The notes below the pieces were generated by a model. It was not told the origin of the DNA. It ran no database searches and worked only from the letters and a program-made list of their open reading frames with translations. Shown here piece after piece: positions 26,918 to 36,061 of a stretch of DNA of 64,000 nucleotides; the first letter of the stretch is position 1; every line of letters begins with the position of its first letter. Origin of the DNA: Streptomyces celluloflavus (GTDB lineage Bacteria; Actinomycetota; Actinomycetes; Streptomycetales; Streptomycetaceae); NCBI GenBank assembly GCA_000720995.1, contig JOEL01000016.1, positions 1-64,000 of the forward strand, in the 5' to 3' direction. The translations under genes were made by a program, and so were the position numbers.

Positions 26918-27312
26918 GGTGGATATCTCCTTCAAGCTCACGGAAAAGAGGGGGACGGGCATTCTTCCCACGGCCGGGGGAGCGGTTCGGCCCGTGGCCG
27001 TGACCGACGGCGCGAGCGCCACGGCGACGATCAGCGGCAGCTCCGCTGCGTGCAACTCCCGTTCCAGGCAGGGCTGTTACCGCCATCCCGGCCATCGTTG
27101 CTTCGCCCCGCTGAAGAGAAGGCTAGATCCGGCGGACCCTCGATGGCGTCGTGCTCAGGAGCCATCCCGGGACGTAGCTCTCAGGTATGACCGGAGCTGC
27201 CCCGGAACGGGGCCGGGCCCGCAACTCACCCACCGGCCGCGGGAAATGTCCCCTCAGCCGGCGCCGCCTCCGCACCCGCCGCCGGGTGCGCGCACGTCCG
27301 TACCATGGCCCG

Positions 27313-28647
27313 GTGACAACGGACACCTCCCCTGTGCGAAGACCACCGGAGCGGCGGGCCGACGGCGCGCGATTCCCGCGCCTCACCGGACTGCTGCGGG
27401 CGCTCCGCCATGACCTCTTCGTCTTCCCGGTCCATCCGATGCCGGCCTGGTCCCGGGTGACGCACCCACTTCTGCGCCGGCTGCCGCTGATCCTCACCGT
27501 CCTCCTCGCGACGGATCTGGCCATCCCCGGCGCGATGCTCCTCGCCGAGCGGCTCGATCTGGTGTGGCCGCTCGCCGCGGCCCTCTCCGTCGCCCAGACC
27601 GCGCCCGTCGTGCTGGCCCTCACCCGGCCGATGGCCGCCTGGTGGATCTCGCTCGCGACGGCCCTCCCGTACGCGATCGGGCTGGCCGTACAGGACGGTG
27701 GGACACCGGCCGATGGCGCACCCTGGCCATGGGCGGAGACCCAGGTGATGGCACATCTGGCGGTCACACTGATCGCCGCCTGGCGGGTCGCGCCCCGGGT
27801 GTACCTCGCGCAGTGGGGGATCACCCTGCTGTTCGGCGGCGCGCTGAGTCTGGCGGTGCCGCCCCGGGCCGCCGTGCCCGACGCGGCCGCGCTCCTGCTG
27901 TTCTCCGCGGTCGGCCTGGCGATCGTCGCGGCGGTGCGCGGCCGCAGCGAAATCCGGCAGCAGCTCAAGCGGCAGCAGGCCCTCACGGAACAGGAACGCA
28001 CCCGCCGCACCCTGCTGGAGGAGCGCACCCGGATCGCCCGTGAACTCCACGACGTCGTCGCGCACCATATGTCCGTCATCGCAGTACAGGCGGAGGCCGC
28101 GCCCTACCGGGTGGCCGACCCACCGCCCGAGCTGAGCGACAGCTTCGCCGGAATCCGCGCGAACGCGCTCTCCGCGCTCACCGAACTCCGGCACATCCTG
28201 GGCATGCTGCGCTCGGCCGACCCGAACCCGGACGGCCGCCGCTCCCCCCAGCCCACCCTGGCGGACATCGACGAACTGGTGGCCAACGTCCGGTCCGCGG
28301 GTCTGCGGGTCGAAGCGTCCGTCACCGGCGTTCCCCGGCCGCTGTCCCGGCACATCGAACTGTCGGCGTACCGCATCGTCCAGGAGGCGCTGAGCAACGC
28401 GCTGCGCCATGCGCCCGGCTGCCGGGTCGAGTTCGAGCTGTCCTACGGCCCGGCCGGCCTCGGCATACGGGTCGCCAACAGCCCGGCGACCGCGGCGGTG
28501 CCCCCGCCGGACGGGGCGGGGCACGGCGTGGTGGGCATGCGCGAACGGGCGGCCGTGCTCGGCGGCGCCCTGGACATCGGTCCACGGGAGGACGGGTGGT
28601 TCGAAGTGACGGTTTCGCTGCCGCTGGGAAAGGACGAGGACGCATGA
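27313..28647 (+). CDS. NarX/DesK-type sensor histidine kinase
   Basis: 444 residues from GTG 27313; the extension to 27187 has no ribosome site. Four to six membrane segments in residues ~45-205 (for example LPLILTVLLATDLAIPGAML, VPDAAALLLFSAVGLAIVAA). A short coiled linker leads to the HisKA_3 domain with phospho-accepting histidine in ARELHDVVAHHMSVIAVQAE, and an HATPase domain with ALSNALRHAPG (N-box) and GHGVVGMRERAAVLGG (G-box). It overlaps the response-regulator start by ATGA. The signal is unknown. Confidence 0.93.
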   Translation: MTTDTSPVRRPPERRADGARFPRLTGLLRALRHDLFVFPVHPMPAWSRVTHPLLRRLPLILTVLLATDLAIPGAMLLAERLDLVWPLAAALSVAQTAPVVLALTRPMAAWWISLATALPYAIGLAVQDGGTPADGAPWPWAETQVMAHLAVTLIAAWRVAPRVYLAQWGITLLFGGALSLAVPPRAAVPDAAALLLFSAVGLAIVAAVRGRSEIRQQLKRQQALTEQERTRRTLLEERTRIARELHDVVAHHMSVIAVQAEAAPYRVADPPPELSDSFAGIRANALSALTELRHILGMLRSADPNPDGRRSPQPTLADIDELVANVRSAGLRVEASVTGVPRPLSRHIELSAYRIVQEALSNALRHAPGCRVEFELSYGPAGLGIRVANSPATAAVPPPDGAGHGVVGMRERAAVLGGALDIGPREDGWFEVTVSLPLGKDEDA

Positions 28648-29303
28648 CGCTCCGGGTACTGATCGCCGACGACCAGATGATGCTCCGGGAGAGCTTCGGG
28701 ATCCTGCTCAACGCCCAGCCGGACATCGAGGTGGTGGGCGAGGCGGTGAACGGCGAGGAGGCGGTCCGGCAGGCCACCGAACTGGTCCCGGACGTCTGCC
28801 TGATGGACATCCGCATGCCGACGCTCGACGGTCTGGAGGCCACCCGCCGGATTGTGGAGCGCGTCCCGGAGGTCAGGATCATCATCCTCACGACCTTCGA
28901 TCTGGACGAGTACGTGTACGAGGCGCTGCGCGTCGGCGCGAGCGGTTTCCTGCTGAAGGACTCCTCGGCCCACCGGCTCGCCGACGCGATACGGACGGTG
29001 GCGCTCGGCGGCGCCCTGCTCGCCCCGACCGTCACCAGGCGGCTGATCGAGGAGTTCGCCAGGATGGGGGCGCCGCGCGCACCGCGCCGCGACCGCGTCG
29101 CGGATCTGACCGGGCGCGAGACCGAGGTGCTCTGCCTGATCGCCCAGGGTCTGTCCAACGCCGAGATCGCCGCCGGTCTGGTGATCGCCGAGCAGACCGT
29201 GAAGACGCATGTCGGCCGCATCCTGGTGAAGCTGGGCCTGCGCGACCGCACCCAGGCCGCGGTCTTCGCGTACGAGGCCGGCCTGGTCGTCGCGGGGGGC
29301 TGA
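28644..29303 (+). CDS. NarL-type response regulator
   Basis: 219 residues, translationally coupled to the kinase. Receiver with D9-D10, phospho-acceptor D55 in VCLMDIRMP, T in IILTTF and K in LLKDSS. LuxR-type helix-turn-helix near the end: TGRETEVLCLIAQGLSNAEI, then AEQTVKTHVGRILVKLGLRD. Forms a two-component pair with the upstream kinase. It is similar in layout to the orphan regulator at 18578, sharing the A-Y-E-A-G-L-x ending. Confidence 0.94.
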   Translation: MTLRVLIADDQMMLRESFGILLNAQPDIEVVGEAVNGEEAVRQATELVPDVCLMDIRMPTLDGLEATRRIVERVPEVRIIILTTFDLDEYVYEALRVGASGFLLKDSSAHRLADAIRTVALGGALLAPTVTRRLIEEFARMGAPRAPRRDRVADLTGRETEVLCLIAQGLSNAEIAAGLVIAEQTVKTHVGRILVKLGLRDRTQAAVFAYEAGLVVAGG

Positions 29304-29509
29304 GCCGTCGGACCACGAGGGCGGAACCCGGGGCGGGCCCGGCCCCGCCGTACGCGGCACGTAGGTCCCGGCCCGCCACCCCGTCCGGCGAGCGGCTCGC
29401 ACCAGGCCCGTATGGGCGACCTCACGGCGTGGCCGCTTGCCCGCCGCCGTGCCGCGGGGTGGCCTGGGCCCGCACGCGATCCCACCGAGCGTTTCCCCAG
29501 GAGGCACCC

Positions 29510-29923
29510 ATGCCCGTGAGCCGCCGACGCCGATGCGCCCGCGTCGCGGCGACCGCCGCCGCGGCCGTGCTGACCGCACTGGCCGTCGCCCCGACCGCCC
29601 CGGCCCGTGCCGCCGCCCGCTCGTCCGAGGGGCTCTTCCTCGCCGTGTCCGGTTCGGGCGGTGCCTGGATCCGCGGCGTCCTGCTGGAGTGCCCGGACAC
29701 CCGGCACGTCCATCCGCACGGCACGGCCGCCTGCGACGCGCTGACCTGGGCGCGCGGCGACCTGAACGCGCTGCGCGGCGACCCGCACGCGTGCACCAAG
29801 GAGTACGACCCGGTCACCGTCACCGCCTCCGGCGAGTGGCGCGGCGGCCCGGTGGAATGGCACAAGACCTTCGCCACCCTCTGCACGATGGACGCGGCCA
29901 CCGGACCGGTCTTCCGCTTCTGA
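29510..29923 (+). CDS. Subtilisin-inhibitor-like (SSI family) secreted protease inhibitor
   Basis: 137 residues with a perfect AGGAGG site upstream. Signal peptide: basic start, then hydrophobic VAATAAAAVLTALAVAP, cleavage near A-R-A-A-A. The mature protein has the SSI pattern with four spaced cysteines (LLECPD, AACDALT, HACTKEYDPV, TLCTMD) and ends GPVFRF, close to the family's usual end. The reactive-site loop reads C-T-K-E-Y-D-P-V, so P1 is Lys97. Known SSI proteins have P1 Met; relatives with Lys inhibit trypsin-like as well as subtilisin-like proteases. Its targets are probably secreted peptidases active during development. Confidence 0.95.
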   Translation: MPVSRRRRCARVAATAAAAVLTALAVAPTAPARAAARSSEGLFLAVSGSGGAWIRGVLLECPDTRHVHPHGTAACDALTWARGDLNALRGDPHACTKEYDPVTVTASGEWRGGPVEWHKTFATLCTMDAATGPVFRF

Positions 29924-30049
29924 GCACGGCGCCGCCCCCTCGCCACCGGAGCGGTCCCGGCCGTGGACGGTGCCATCTGCGGACCGTGCCGACGCCGCGC
30001 GGACCAGGTGGCGCGCGGACCGGGCGCCGTCCCGGGGCGCGCCGTCCGG

Positions 30050-30208
30050 TCAGGCTTTCCGCGCCGCCAGCACCCCCACCGTCATCAGCGCCAGCACCGC
30101 CCAGAAGATCCAGAGCCAGCCGTTGACACCGAACGCCGCCGTGTAGGCGGTCGCCACCACCAGCCCGCCCACCGTGCACACGGCCATCGTCTTCGCAGAT
30201 CCGGGCAT
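30050..30208 (-). CDS. Small two-helix membrane protein
   Basis: 52 residues from ATG 30208, which has AGGAGGTT eight bases upstream. Two hydrophobic segments: TMAVCTVGGLVVATAYTAAF and LWIFWAVLALMTVGVLA, ending in A-R-K-A. It follows the ctaG terminator on the same strand. No family recognised; the strong ribosome site argues that it is real. Confidence 0.6.
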   Translation of the reverse strand: MPGSAKTMAVCTVGGLVVATAYTAAFGVNGWLWIFWAVLALMTVGVLAARKA

Positions 30209-30246
30209 ACCCGCAACCTCCTCGGGGCGGCCGGGCGCCACACGCC

Positions 30247-30289
30247 ACGGGCCGCGGCCATGGGACCATCGTCCCCGGCCGCGGCCCGT
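30247..30289 (-). terminator. Hairpin after ctaG
   Basis: Perfect 13-base arms ACGGGCCGCGGCC (30247-30259) and GGCCGCGGCCCGT (30277-30289) around a 17-base loop. It lies 28 bases past the ctaG stop. Confidence 0.75.
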
Positions 30290-30316
30290 ACCGCTAGCTG
30301 CCGTACCGCCCCCGCG

Positions 30317-31267
30317 TCACTGCCCCCGGGCGTTGAGCGAGGCGAGATACGCGTTGTAGTCCGCCAGATCCTTGTCGCCGTTGCGCTCGGCGGCCCGGTC
30401 CGAACGCTGCGACTGGCGCTCCTCGGACTTGTACCACTGGAAGACCAGCGCGATCAGTACCACCACCGACGGGATCTCGCTGAACGCCCAGGCGATACCG
30501 CCGGCCGCCGACTGATCGGTCAGCGCGTCGATGCCCAGCGAGGCCGGCGGGTTCGTGTACGTGTCGACCATGGGCTCCGTCGCCATCATCAGCGCGATAC
30601 CGAAGAACGCGTGGAACGGCATCCCCGCGAACAGCTCCAGCATCCGCATCACATAGCCCGGCCGGTGCGGCCCCGGGTCGACGCCCATGATCGGCCAGAA
30701 GAACACCAGGCCGACCGCGAGGAAGTGCACCATCATCGCGATGTGCCCGGCCCTGGACGCCATCAGGAAGTCGAAGAGCGGCGAGAAGTACAGCGCGTAC
30801 AGGCTCGCGATGAACAGCGGGATGGTGAACGCCGGGTGCGTGATGATCCGCATGTACCGGCTGTGCAGCAGCGCCACCAGCAGTTCGCGCGGCCCCTTGC
30901 GGCCGCGCCCGGCGGCCGGCAGGGCGCGCAGCGCCAGGGTCACCGGTCCGCCGAGGAGCAGCAGGATCGGCGACAGCATGCTGATCACCATGTGCTGCAC
31001 CATGTGCACGCTGAACATGACCATGCCGTAGTCGTTGAGCTTGGTGCACATCACCAGCGCCACCGTCACCACGCCCAGGACCCAGGCGACGGTCCGGCTC
31101 ACCGGCCAGGCGTCACCCCGCCGCCGCAGCCGCAGCACCGCCCAGCCGTACAGCACCAGCCCCAGCAGGCAGCCGACGACGAAGAAGGCGTCACCGCCGA
31201 ACTCCATCCCCCGCCCCAGGGTGAACGGCGGCAGATCCATGTTCATGCCGTGCCCGCCGTGATCCAT
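30317..31267 (-). CDS. ctaG: Cytochrome c oxidase assembly factor CtaG (caa3 type)
   Basis: 316 residues, ATG at 31267 with AGGAGCGAG upstream. Seven or so membrane segments with histidines at helix ends: FSVHMVQHMVISMLSPILLL, HIAMMVHFLAVGLVFFWPIM, MPFHAFFGIALMMATEPMV. This matches the CtaG_caa3 family, which helps copper loading of terminal oxidases. Start is His/Met-rich (M-D-H-G-G-H-G-M-N-M-D), suggesting metal contact at the outer face. Charged C-terminal tail. Monocistronic, with its own terminator. Confidence 0.9.
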   Translation of the reverse strand: MDHGGHGMNMDLPPFTLGRGMEFGGDAFFVVGCLLGLVLYGWAVLRLRRRGDAWPVSRTVAWVLGVVTVALVMCTKLNDYGMVMFSVHMVQHMVISMLSPILLLLGGPVTLALRALPAAGRGRKGPRELLVALLHSRYMRIITHPAFTIPLFIASLYALYFSPLFDFLMASRAGHIAMMVHFLAVGLVFFWPIMGVDPGPHRPGYVMRMLELFAGMPFHAFFGIALMMATEPMVDTYTNPPASLGIDALTDQSAAGGIAWAFSEIPSVVVLIALVFQWYKSEERQSQRSDRAAERNGDKDLADYNAYLASLNARGQ

Positions 31268-31373
31268 CCGCTCGCTCCTGATTCGTACCGATGTCCGCGA
31301 CCAGACTAGAACCGCCTCCGGCGGATCCTTCGGCCGGGGGCGGTTCGTAGCGCGTCGGACTAAAGCGCTGCCG

Positions 31374-32399
31374 TCACAGCACGCACTCCACCTCGTCGTA
31401 GCGCTCCATGGGCACCGTCTTGAGCGTCTCCACCGCGTCGGCCAGCGGGACCAGCGTGATGTCCGTACCGCGCAGCGCGGTCATCCTGCCGAAGTCGCCG
31501 CGGTGCGCGGCCTCGACGGCGTGCCAGCCGAAGCGGGTGGCGAGCACCCGGTCGTACGCGGTCGGCGTCCCGCCGCGCTGGACGTGGCCGAGGATGACCG
31601 GACGGGCCTCCTTGCCCAGGCGCCGCTCCAGTTCCAGGGAGAGCTGCCGGGCGACGCCGGCGAACCGCTCATGGCCGTACACATCCGTGCCGCCGGCGTC
31701 GAAGGACATCGTCCCCTCCCGCGGTTTGGCGCCCTCGGCGACCACCACGATCGCGAACTTCTTGCCGGCCGAGAACCGCTCACCGACCCGCCGGGTCAGC
31801 TCCTCGATGTCGAACGGCCGCTCCGGTACCACGATCGCGTGCGCGCCGGCCGCCATCCCGGAATGCAGTGCGATCCAGCCGGTGTGCCGCCCCATCACCT
31901 CGACGATCATCACCCGCTGGTGCGACTCCGCGGTGGTCTTGAGACGGTCGAGCGCCTCGGTGGCGACACCCACCGCGGTGTCGAAGCCGAACGTCACATC
32001 CGTGACCGCGATGTCGTTGTCGATGGTCTTGGGCACGCCGACGATCGGCAGCCCGGCGTCCGACAGCAGCCGCGCCGCCTTGAGGGTGCCCTCACCGCCG
32101 ATCGGGATGATCGCGTCCAGGCCCAGCTCCGCGACATGGCTGCGGGCCCGCTCGACGCCGTCCCGCAGATGGGCGGGCTGCACCCGTGACGACCCGAGGA
32201 TGGTGCCACCGCGCGCCAGGATGCCGCCGACGGCATCGAGGTCGAGTTTGCGGTAGTCGCACTCCAGCAGGCCCTTCCAGCCGTCGTGGAAGCCGATCAC
32301 CTCATCGCCGTGATCGACGGTGGCGCGGTGGACTACGGACCGGATGACGGCATTCAGACCGGGGCAGTCGCCGCCGGAGGTGAGGACACCCATACGCAT
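31374..32399 (-). CDS. pfkA: 6-phosphofructokinase (ATP-type residues)
   Basis: 341 residues, the length of Streptomyces PFK. Start ATG 32399 has AGAGG ~10 bases upstream; ATG 32393 is a possible alternative. Hallmarks: nucleotide loop TSGGDCPGLNAVIR, IPIGGEGTLKAA (Gly after GGE, as in ATP-dependent rather than PPi-dependent enzymes), catalytic PKTIDNDI, EVMGRHTGWIAL for sugar phosphate, and HVQRGGTPTAYDR near the end. It catalyses fructose-6-phosphate to fructose-1,6-bisphosphate in glycolysis. It stands alone, downstream of a strong terminator. Confidence 0.95.
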   Translation of the reverse strand: MRMGVLTSGGDCPGLNAVIRSVVHRATVDHGDEVIGFHDGWKGLLECDYRKLDLDAVGGILARGGTILGSSRVQPAHLRDGVERARSHVAELGLDAIIPIGGEGTLKAARLLSDAGLPIVGVPKTIDNDIAVTDVTFGFDTAVGVATEALDRLKTTAESHQRVMIVEVMGRHTGWIALHSGMAAGAHAIVVPERPFDIEELTRRVGERFSAGKKFAIVVVAEGAKPREGTMSFDAGGTDVYGHERFAGVARQLSLELERRLGKEARPVILGHVQRGGTPTAYDRVLATRFGWHAVEAAHRGDFGRMTALRGTDITLVPLADAVETLKTVPMERYDEVECVL

Positions 32400-32491
32400 G
32401 CTCGTAAAACCTCTGCAACTCAACCGGAGGCCCGGACCCCGTCGTCCGGTTGGATCCCGCTCACCCTACAAGCGCGCCGCCGCCGGGCACA

Positions 32492-32524
32492 CGTACGCCC
32501 GCAGTGCGGGACTGCGGGCGTACG
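32492..32524 (-). terminator. Strong hairpin after gatD
   Basis: Fourteen-base perfect arms CGTACGCCCGCAGT (32492-32505) and ACTGCGGGCGTACG (32511-32524) with a five-base GCGGG loop. It lies 39 bases past the gatD stop and insulates pfkA from the murT-gatD operon. Confidence 0.85.
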
Positions 32525-32562
32525 AAACCGTCCGGAATATGGACGAAAATCTGGACTGGGCG

Positions 32563-33291
32563 TTACGCGGGCTGCGTTGCCGCGGCGATCCGCTCCTGGC
32601 GCAGCGCCTCGTACCACCGGTCGTCGGCCGGCGGCAGCGCGTTCACGTCCAGCGCCAGCTTGATCAGCAGATCCGCGATATGCGGATTACGGGCCATCAC
32701 CGGGCCGTGCATGTACGTACCGAAGACGGTGTCGTTCCACGCGCCTTCGTAGCCGTCGCCTACGCCGTTGCCGTTGCCGAACCGCACCTTGGCGAACGGC
32801 CGGGCGGTCTGCCCCAGATGCGTCACACCCTGGTGGTTCTCGAAGCCGGTCAGCGGCGGCAGCCCCAACTGCGGGTCGATGTCGCCCAGCACGTCGCCGA
32901 CGCACCGCCCGCCCTCGCCGCGGGTGCTCACCACGTCCAGCAGCCCCAGGCCCTCTTCCCGCTCCCCGAGGTCGTTGATGAACTCGCGGCCCAGGATCTG
33001 GTACCCGGCGCACACCGAGAACACGATTGCGCCGTTGGAGACCGCGCGGTTCAGCCCGCCGTCGCGGCGCAGCCGCTCGGCCGCCAGCCGCTGCGGCCGG
33101 TCCTCGCCGCCGCCGATCAGATAGATGTCACCCGAGGTGGGGATCTGCTGGTCGGACCGTACGTCCACGCGCTGCACGTCCAGGCCGCGCTGGCGGGCCC
33201 GCCGCTCCACCACCAGGGCGTTGCCCTGGTCGCCGTAGGTGCTCAGCAGATCCGGGTAGATCCACACCAGCCGCAGGCTGTTGTCGCTCAT
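32563..33291 (-). CDS. gatD: GatD, glutamine amidotransferase of lipid II amidation
   Basis: 242 residues from ATG 33291; an ATG 18 bases earlier is possible. CobB/CobQ-type class I glutaminase: nucleophile cysteine in VFSVCAGYQILGREF, oxyanion segment IYLIGGGEDRPQRLA, and histidine in FGTYMHGPVMARNPHIAD. It releases ammonia from glutamine for MurT, which together convert the D-Glu of lipid II to D-isoglutamine in the cytosol. It follows murT by 23 bases in one operon. Confidence 0.93.
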   Translation of the reverse strand: MSDNSLRLVWIYPDLLSTYGDQGNALVVERRARQRGLDVQRVDVRSDQQIPTSGDIYLIGGGEDRPQRLAAERLRRDGGLNRAVSNGAIVFSVCAGYQILGREFINDLGEREEGLGLLDVVSTRGEGGRCVGDVLGDIDPQLGLPPLTGFENHQGVTHLGQTARPFAKVRFGNGNGVGDGYEGAWNDTVFGTYMHGPVMARNPHIADLLIKLALDVNALPPADDRWYEALRQERIAAATQPA

Positions 33292-33314
33292 TCTGGCTCG
33301 TCCTCGCATCGCGG

Positions 33315-34553
33315 TCAGTTCCCCACCCGTCGTCGCAGGTCCTGGAAGGCTGTGTAGTTGGCAATGACCTCGATCCGGCCGGGCGGTGCCATCCGCACCG
33401 CTTCATCGACGTTCTCGCAGACGTGGAAGTCGAGCCCGGCGACCTCCAGGCGCACCGCCAGGTCGAGCTTGCGGTCACCGATCACGAAGATCGGGTGCCC
33501 GGCGAGCCGGGTGTAGTCGACGTCCCACAGCCATGAGGTGTCGGTGCCGTCCGCGCCGCGGGCGTTGACGGACAGGATCACCGGGGTCGGCGGCGGGTCG
33601 ATCAGCGAGAACGTCTCCAGCCAGCCGGCCGGGTTCTTCGCCAGCAGCAGCCGCAGCTCCCGCTCCATGAAGGTGACCACGTCGTAGCGGCCGGCCACGG
33701 CCTGGACCGCGTACATCCGCTCCAGGGCGACCTGCGGCGGCACCCCGAAGGCGGCCGCGACCGCGGCCGACGTCGTGGCGTTCGCCTTGTTGGCCCGGCC
33801 CGGCAGCTGCAGCCGGATCGGCCAGGCGCTGCCGTGCGGGTCCAGCACATGGTCGCCGGAGAGCGCCCAGCTCGGCGTCGGACGCCGGAACCCGCACTCG
33901 CCGCAGAACCAGTCGTCGCCCGGCCGCTGCATCACGCCGCCGCACGACGGGCAGGACCAGGCGTCGTCCTTCCACTCCTGCCCGGCCGCGACCCACACCA
34001 CGTTCGCGGACGACGAGGCCGCCCACACGATCAGCGGGTCGTCCGCGTTGGCGATGATCAGCGCCTTCGAACCGGCCAGACCCTCGCGCCAGTGCTCGGC
34101 CAGCATGCGGGTCTCCGCGGCGCGGTCGAGCTGGTCACGCGAGAGGTTCAGCAGCGCTATGGCCTTGGGCGTCACGTCCCGCGCGACGCCGGCAAGGTAC
34201 TTCTCGTCCACCTCGATGACGCCGTAACGGGCGTCCGAACCACCGGCCAGCGCGGAGGTGATACCCGCCGGCATGTTGGCGCCGAGCGCGTTGGAGACCA
34301 CCGGGCCGGCGGCCCGGAGCGCCTCCGCGATCAGCCGCGTGGTGGTCGTCTTCCCGTTGGTCGCCGACACCAGGATGACGTCCAAGTGCCGTGCCAGCCG
34401 CGCCAGCAGGTCGGGGTCGAGCTTGAGTGCCACCCGGCCACCGATCACCGATCCGCTGCCGCGGCCCGCCGCGCGCGATACCGCCGCCGCGGCCTTGCCC
34501 GCCGTCACGGCCAGCTTGGCCCGCGGCGACAGCGGCTCCGTGTTGCCTGCCAT
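33315..34553 (-). CDS. murT: MurT, Mur ligase-type lipid II isoglutaminyl synthase subunit
   Basis: 412 residues from ATG 34553, with AAGGAGG ~10 bases upstream. Mur-ligase ATP loop VSATNGKTTTTRLIAEAL, NLSRDQLDRAAETR, and substrate helix region. The four-cysteine zinc ribbon particular to MurT is present: C-P-S-C (near residue 203) and C-G-E-C (near 220). The C-terminal DUF1727 region ends in NYTAFQDLRRRVG. Partner of GatD just downstream; the pair amidates peptidoglycan precursors and is usually essential in actinobacteria. Confidence 0.94.
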   Translation of the reverse strand: MAGNTEPLSPRAKLAVTAGKAAAAVSRAAGRGSGSVIGGRVALKLDPDLLARLARHLDVILVSATNGKTTTTRLIAEALRAAGPVVSNALGANMPAGITSALAGGSDARYGVIEVDEKYLAGVARDVTPKAIALLNLSRDQLDRAAETRMLAEHWREGLAGSKALIIANADDPLIVWAASSSANVVWVAAGQEWKDDAWSCPSCGGVMQRPGDDWFCGECGFRRPTPSWALSGDHVLDPHGSAWPIRLQLPGRANKANATTSAAVAAAFGVPPQVALERMYAVQAVAGRYDVVTFMERELRLLLAKNPAGWLETFSLIDPPPTPVILSVNARGADGTDTSWLWDVDYTRLAGHPIFVIGDRKLDLAVRLEVAGLDFHVCENVDEAVRMAPPGRIEVIANYTAFQDLRRRVGN

Positions 34554-34739
34554 CGTCCTTGATCCTCCTTGCATCCGCGCCCTCCTGCCCAGTGGGCTGC
34601 CGGTGGAGCGCTTCCTCCGCAGCCGATGACCGGCCGGAGGCTTCGGTCGGGGATCAGCCTATCGAGATCCGGGGGCGGCCCCGCACCCCGCCACCCGTGC
34701 GACGACATCCGGCCGGGCCCGGAACGTACCCTTGGCGCC

Positions 34740-35306
34740 ATGCCTCCCCGCACGATCCCCGGTACCACCGGCCGCCCACGCCCCCTGCGACTGCTGGGCG
34801 ATCCGGCCCTGACCGAGCCCTGCCGGGAGGTCACCGACTTCGACGACGGGCTGGCCCGGCTGATCGAGGACATGTACGCGACAATGTACGCCGCCCGCGG
34901 CGTCGGCCTCGCGGCCAATCAGATCGGGGTCCCGCTGCGGGTGTTCGTCTACGACTGCCCCGACGACGAGGACCGCCGCCACCTCGGGCATCTCGTGAAC
35001 CCCCGGCTCGTCGAGGCCGACGGCCCGGTCTTCCGCGGGCCGGAGGGCTGCCTCTCGCTCCCCGGCATCGAGGCCGGCACCCCGCGCCACGACCACGCCG
35101 TGGTGGAGGGCGTCAGCGTGACCGGCGAACCGCGGACCGTGACCGGCACCGGGTTCTTCGCCCGCTGCCTCCAGCACGAGTGCGACCACCTCGACGGCGG
35201 TCTGTACGTCGATCACCTCACCGGGCTGCGCCGCCGCCGGGCGCTGCGCGCCGCGGCCCGCGCCCCGTGGGCGGCGCGGGCGGTGGCGGTGGACTCCGGC
35301 CGCTGA
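34740..35306 (+). CDS. def: Peptide deformylase
   Basis: 188 residues from ATG 34740; the longer frame runs into the murT promoter and is rejected. All three deformylase motifs are present: G-V-G-L-A-A-N-Q-I-G (motif 1), E-G-C-L-S-L-P-G (motif 2, metal-ligand Cys), and Q-H-E-C-D-H-L-D-G (motif 3, HExxH-like with C in place of the usual middle residue as in many actinobacteria). It removes formyl groups from nascent proteins. It converges with a TetR gene 23 bases on. It is probably one of several deformylase genes in the genome. Confidence 0.94.
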   Translation: MPPRTIPGTTGRPRPLRLLGDPALTEPCREVTDFDDGLARLIEDMYATMYAARGVGLAANQIGVPLRVFVYDCPDDEDRRHLGHLVNPRLVEADGPVFRGPEGCLSLPGIEAGTPRHDHAVVEGVSVTGEPRTVTGTGFFARCLQHECDHLDGGLYVDHLTGLRRRRALRAAARAPWAARAVAVDSGR

Positions 35307-35329
35307 GCGTCCGGCCCGCTCCGTCAGGG

Positions 35330-35977
35330 TCAGAAGCCGGGGCCGTCCGCCCGGTCCGCGGCGACGGCCAGCCGGCCCCACAGCAGCTCGGTCAGATGGC
35401 GCACCAACTGCTCCCGGGAGCAGGGGCGTTCCCGCAGCCACCAGTCGCCGGCCGCGTGCATCATGCCGACGATGCCGTGCCCCCACACCCGGGCCATCTC
35501 CTCACCGGCCGGCCCCAGGTCGAGCCGTTCGCCGATCACCTTGGCCAGTTCCTCGCCGAGCCTGCGCAGCAGCGGGGCGGAGTGCCGTCCGACGTCGAAG
35601 CCGGTCTCGGCCGGGCTCTCCTCGTCGGCCGGGTGCATCAGGAACCGGTACACCTGGGGCCGGGCCTCGATCGCGGCGAGATAGGTGTCGAGGGTCGCCT
35701 CGACGCGGTCGCGGCGCGGTACCGGGGAGTCCAGTGCGGCCCGCAGTCCGTCCAGCAGCGCGTCCGTGTGCCGCACGGCGAGCGCGCGGTAGAGCCCGCC
35801 CTTGTCGCCGAAGTGCCGGTAGAGGATCGGTTTGGTGATACCGGCCTCGGCGGCGATCGCGTTCATCGACGCTCCCGGGCCGTCGCGCAGCACGATCCGG
35901 TCCGCGGCCTCCAGGAGCTCCCGCCTCCGCCGCTCGGTCGCGGCCTGCTGGCGGCCGCTGTGCTGTGTGTTTTCCAT
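35330..35977 (-). CDS. TetR-family repressor
   Basis: 215 residues from ATG 35977, with GGGGAGC upstream. N-terminal helix-turn-helix at ~14-60: ELLEAADRIVLRDGPGASMN, AIAAEAGITKPILYRHFGDK. The C-terminal ligand domain is typical of regulators of fatty-acid or acyl-CoA genes (GIVGMMHAAGDWWL motif). It diverges from an acyl-CoA dehydrogenase gene, and a 22-bp palindrome plus half-sites lie between them. It probably represses both genes and is released by an acyl-CoA or fatty acid. Confidence 0.9.
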   Translation of the reverse strand: MENTQHSGRQQAATERRRRELLEAADRIVLRDGPGASMNAIAAEAGITKPILYRHFGDKGGLYRALAVRHTDALLDGLRAALDSPVPRRDRVEATLDTYLAAIEARPQVYRFLMHPADEESPAETGFDVGRHSAPLLRRLGEELAKVIGERLDLGPAGEEMARVWGHGIVGMMHAAGDWWLRERPCSREQLVRHLTELLWGRLAVAADRADGPGF

Positions 35978-36061
35978 GGTCGTGCTCCCCACCCTTGTGA
36001 ATCCGTGGCGCTCGCGCAACGTAACACCCGAACTGCGCGGCGAAGTCGAGGCCCGGGGGAG

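Noticed and set aside
24330-27095. 921-codon minus-strand open frame
   Set aside because: Antisense to the secreted peptidase and overlapping the methyltransferase; low-complexity Val/Gly/Arg sequence typical of GC-rich shadows.
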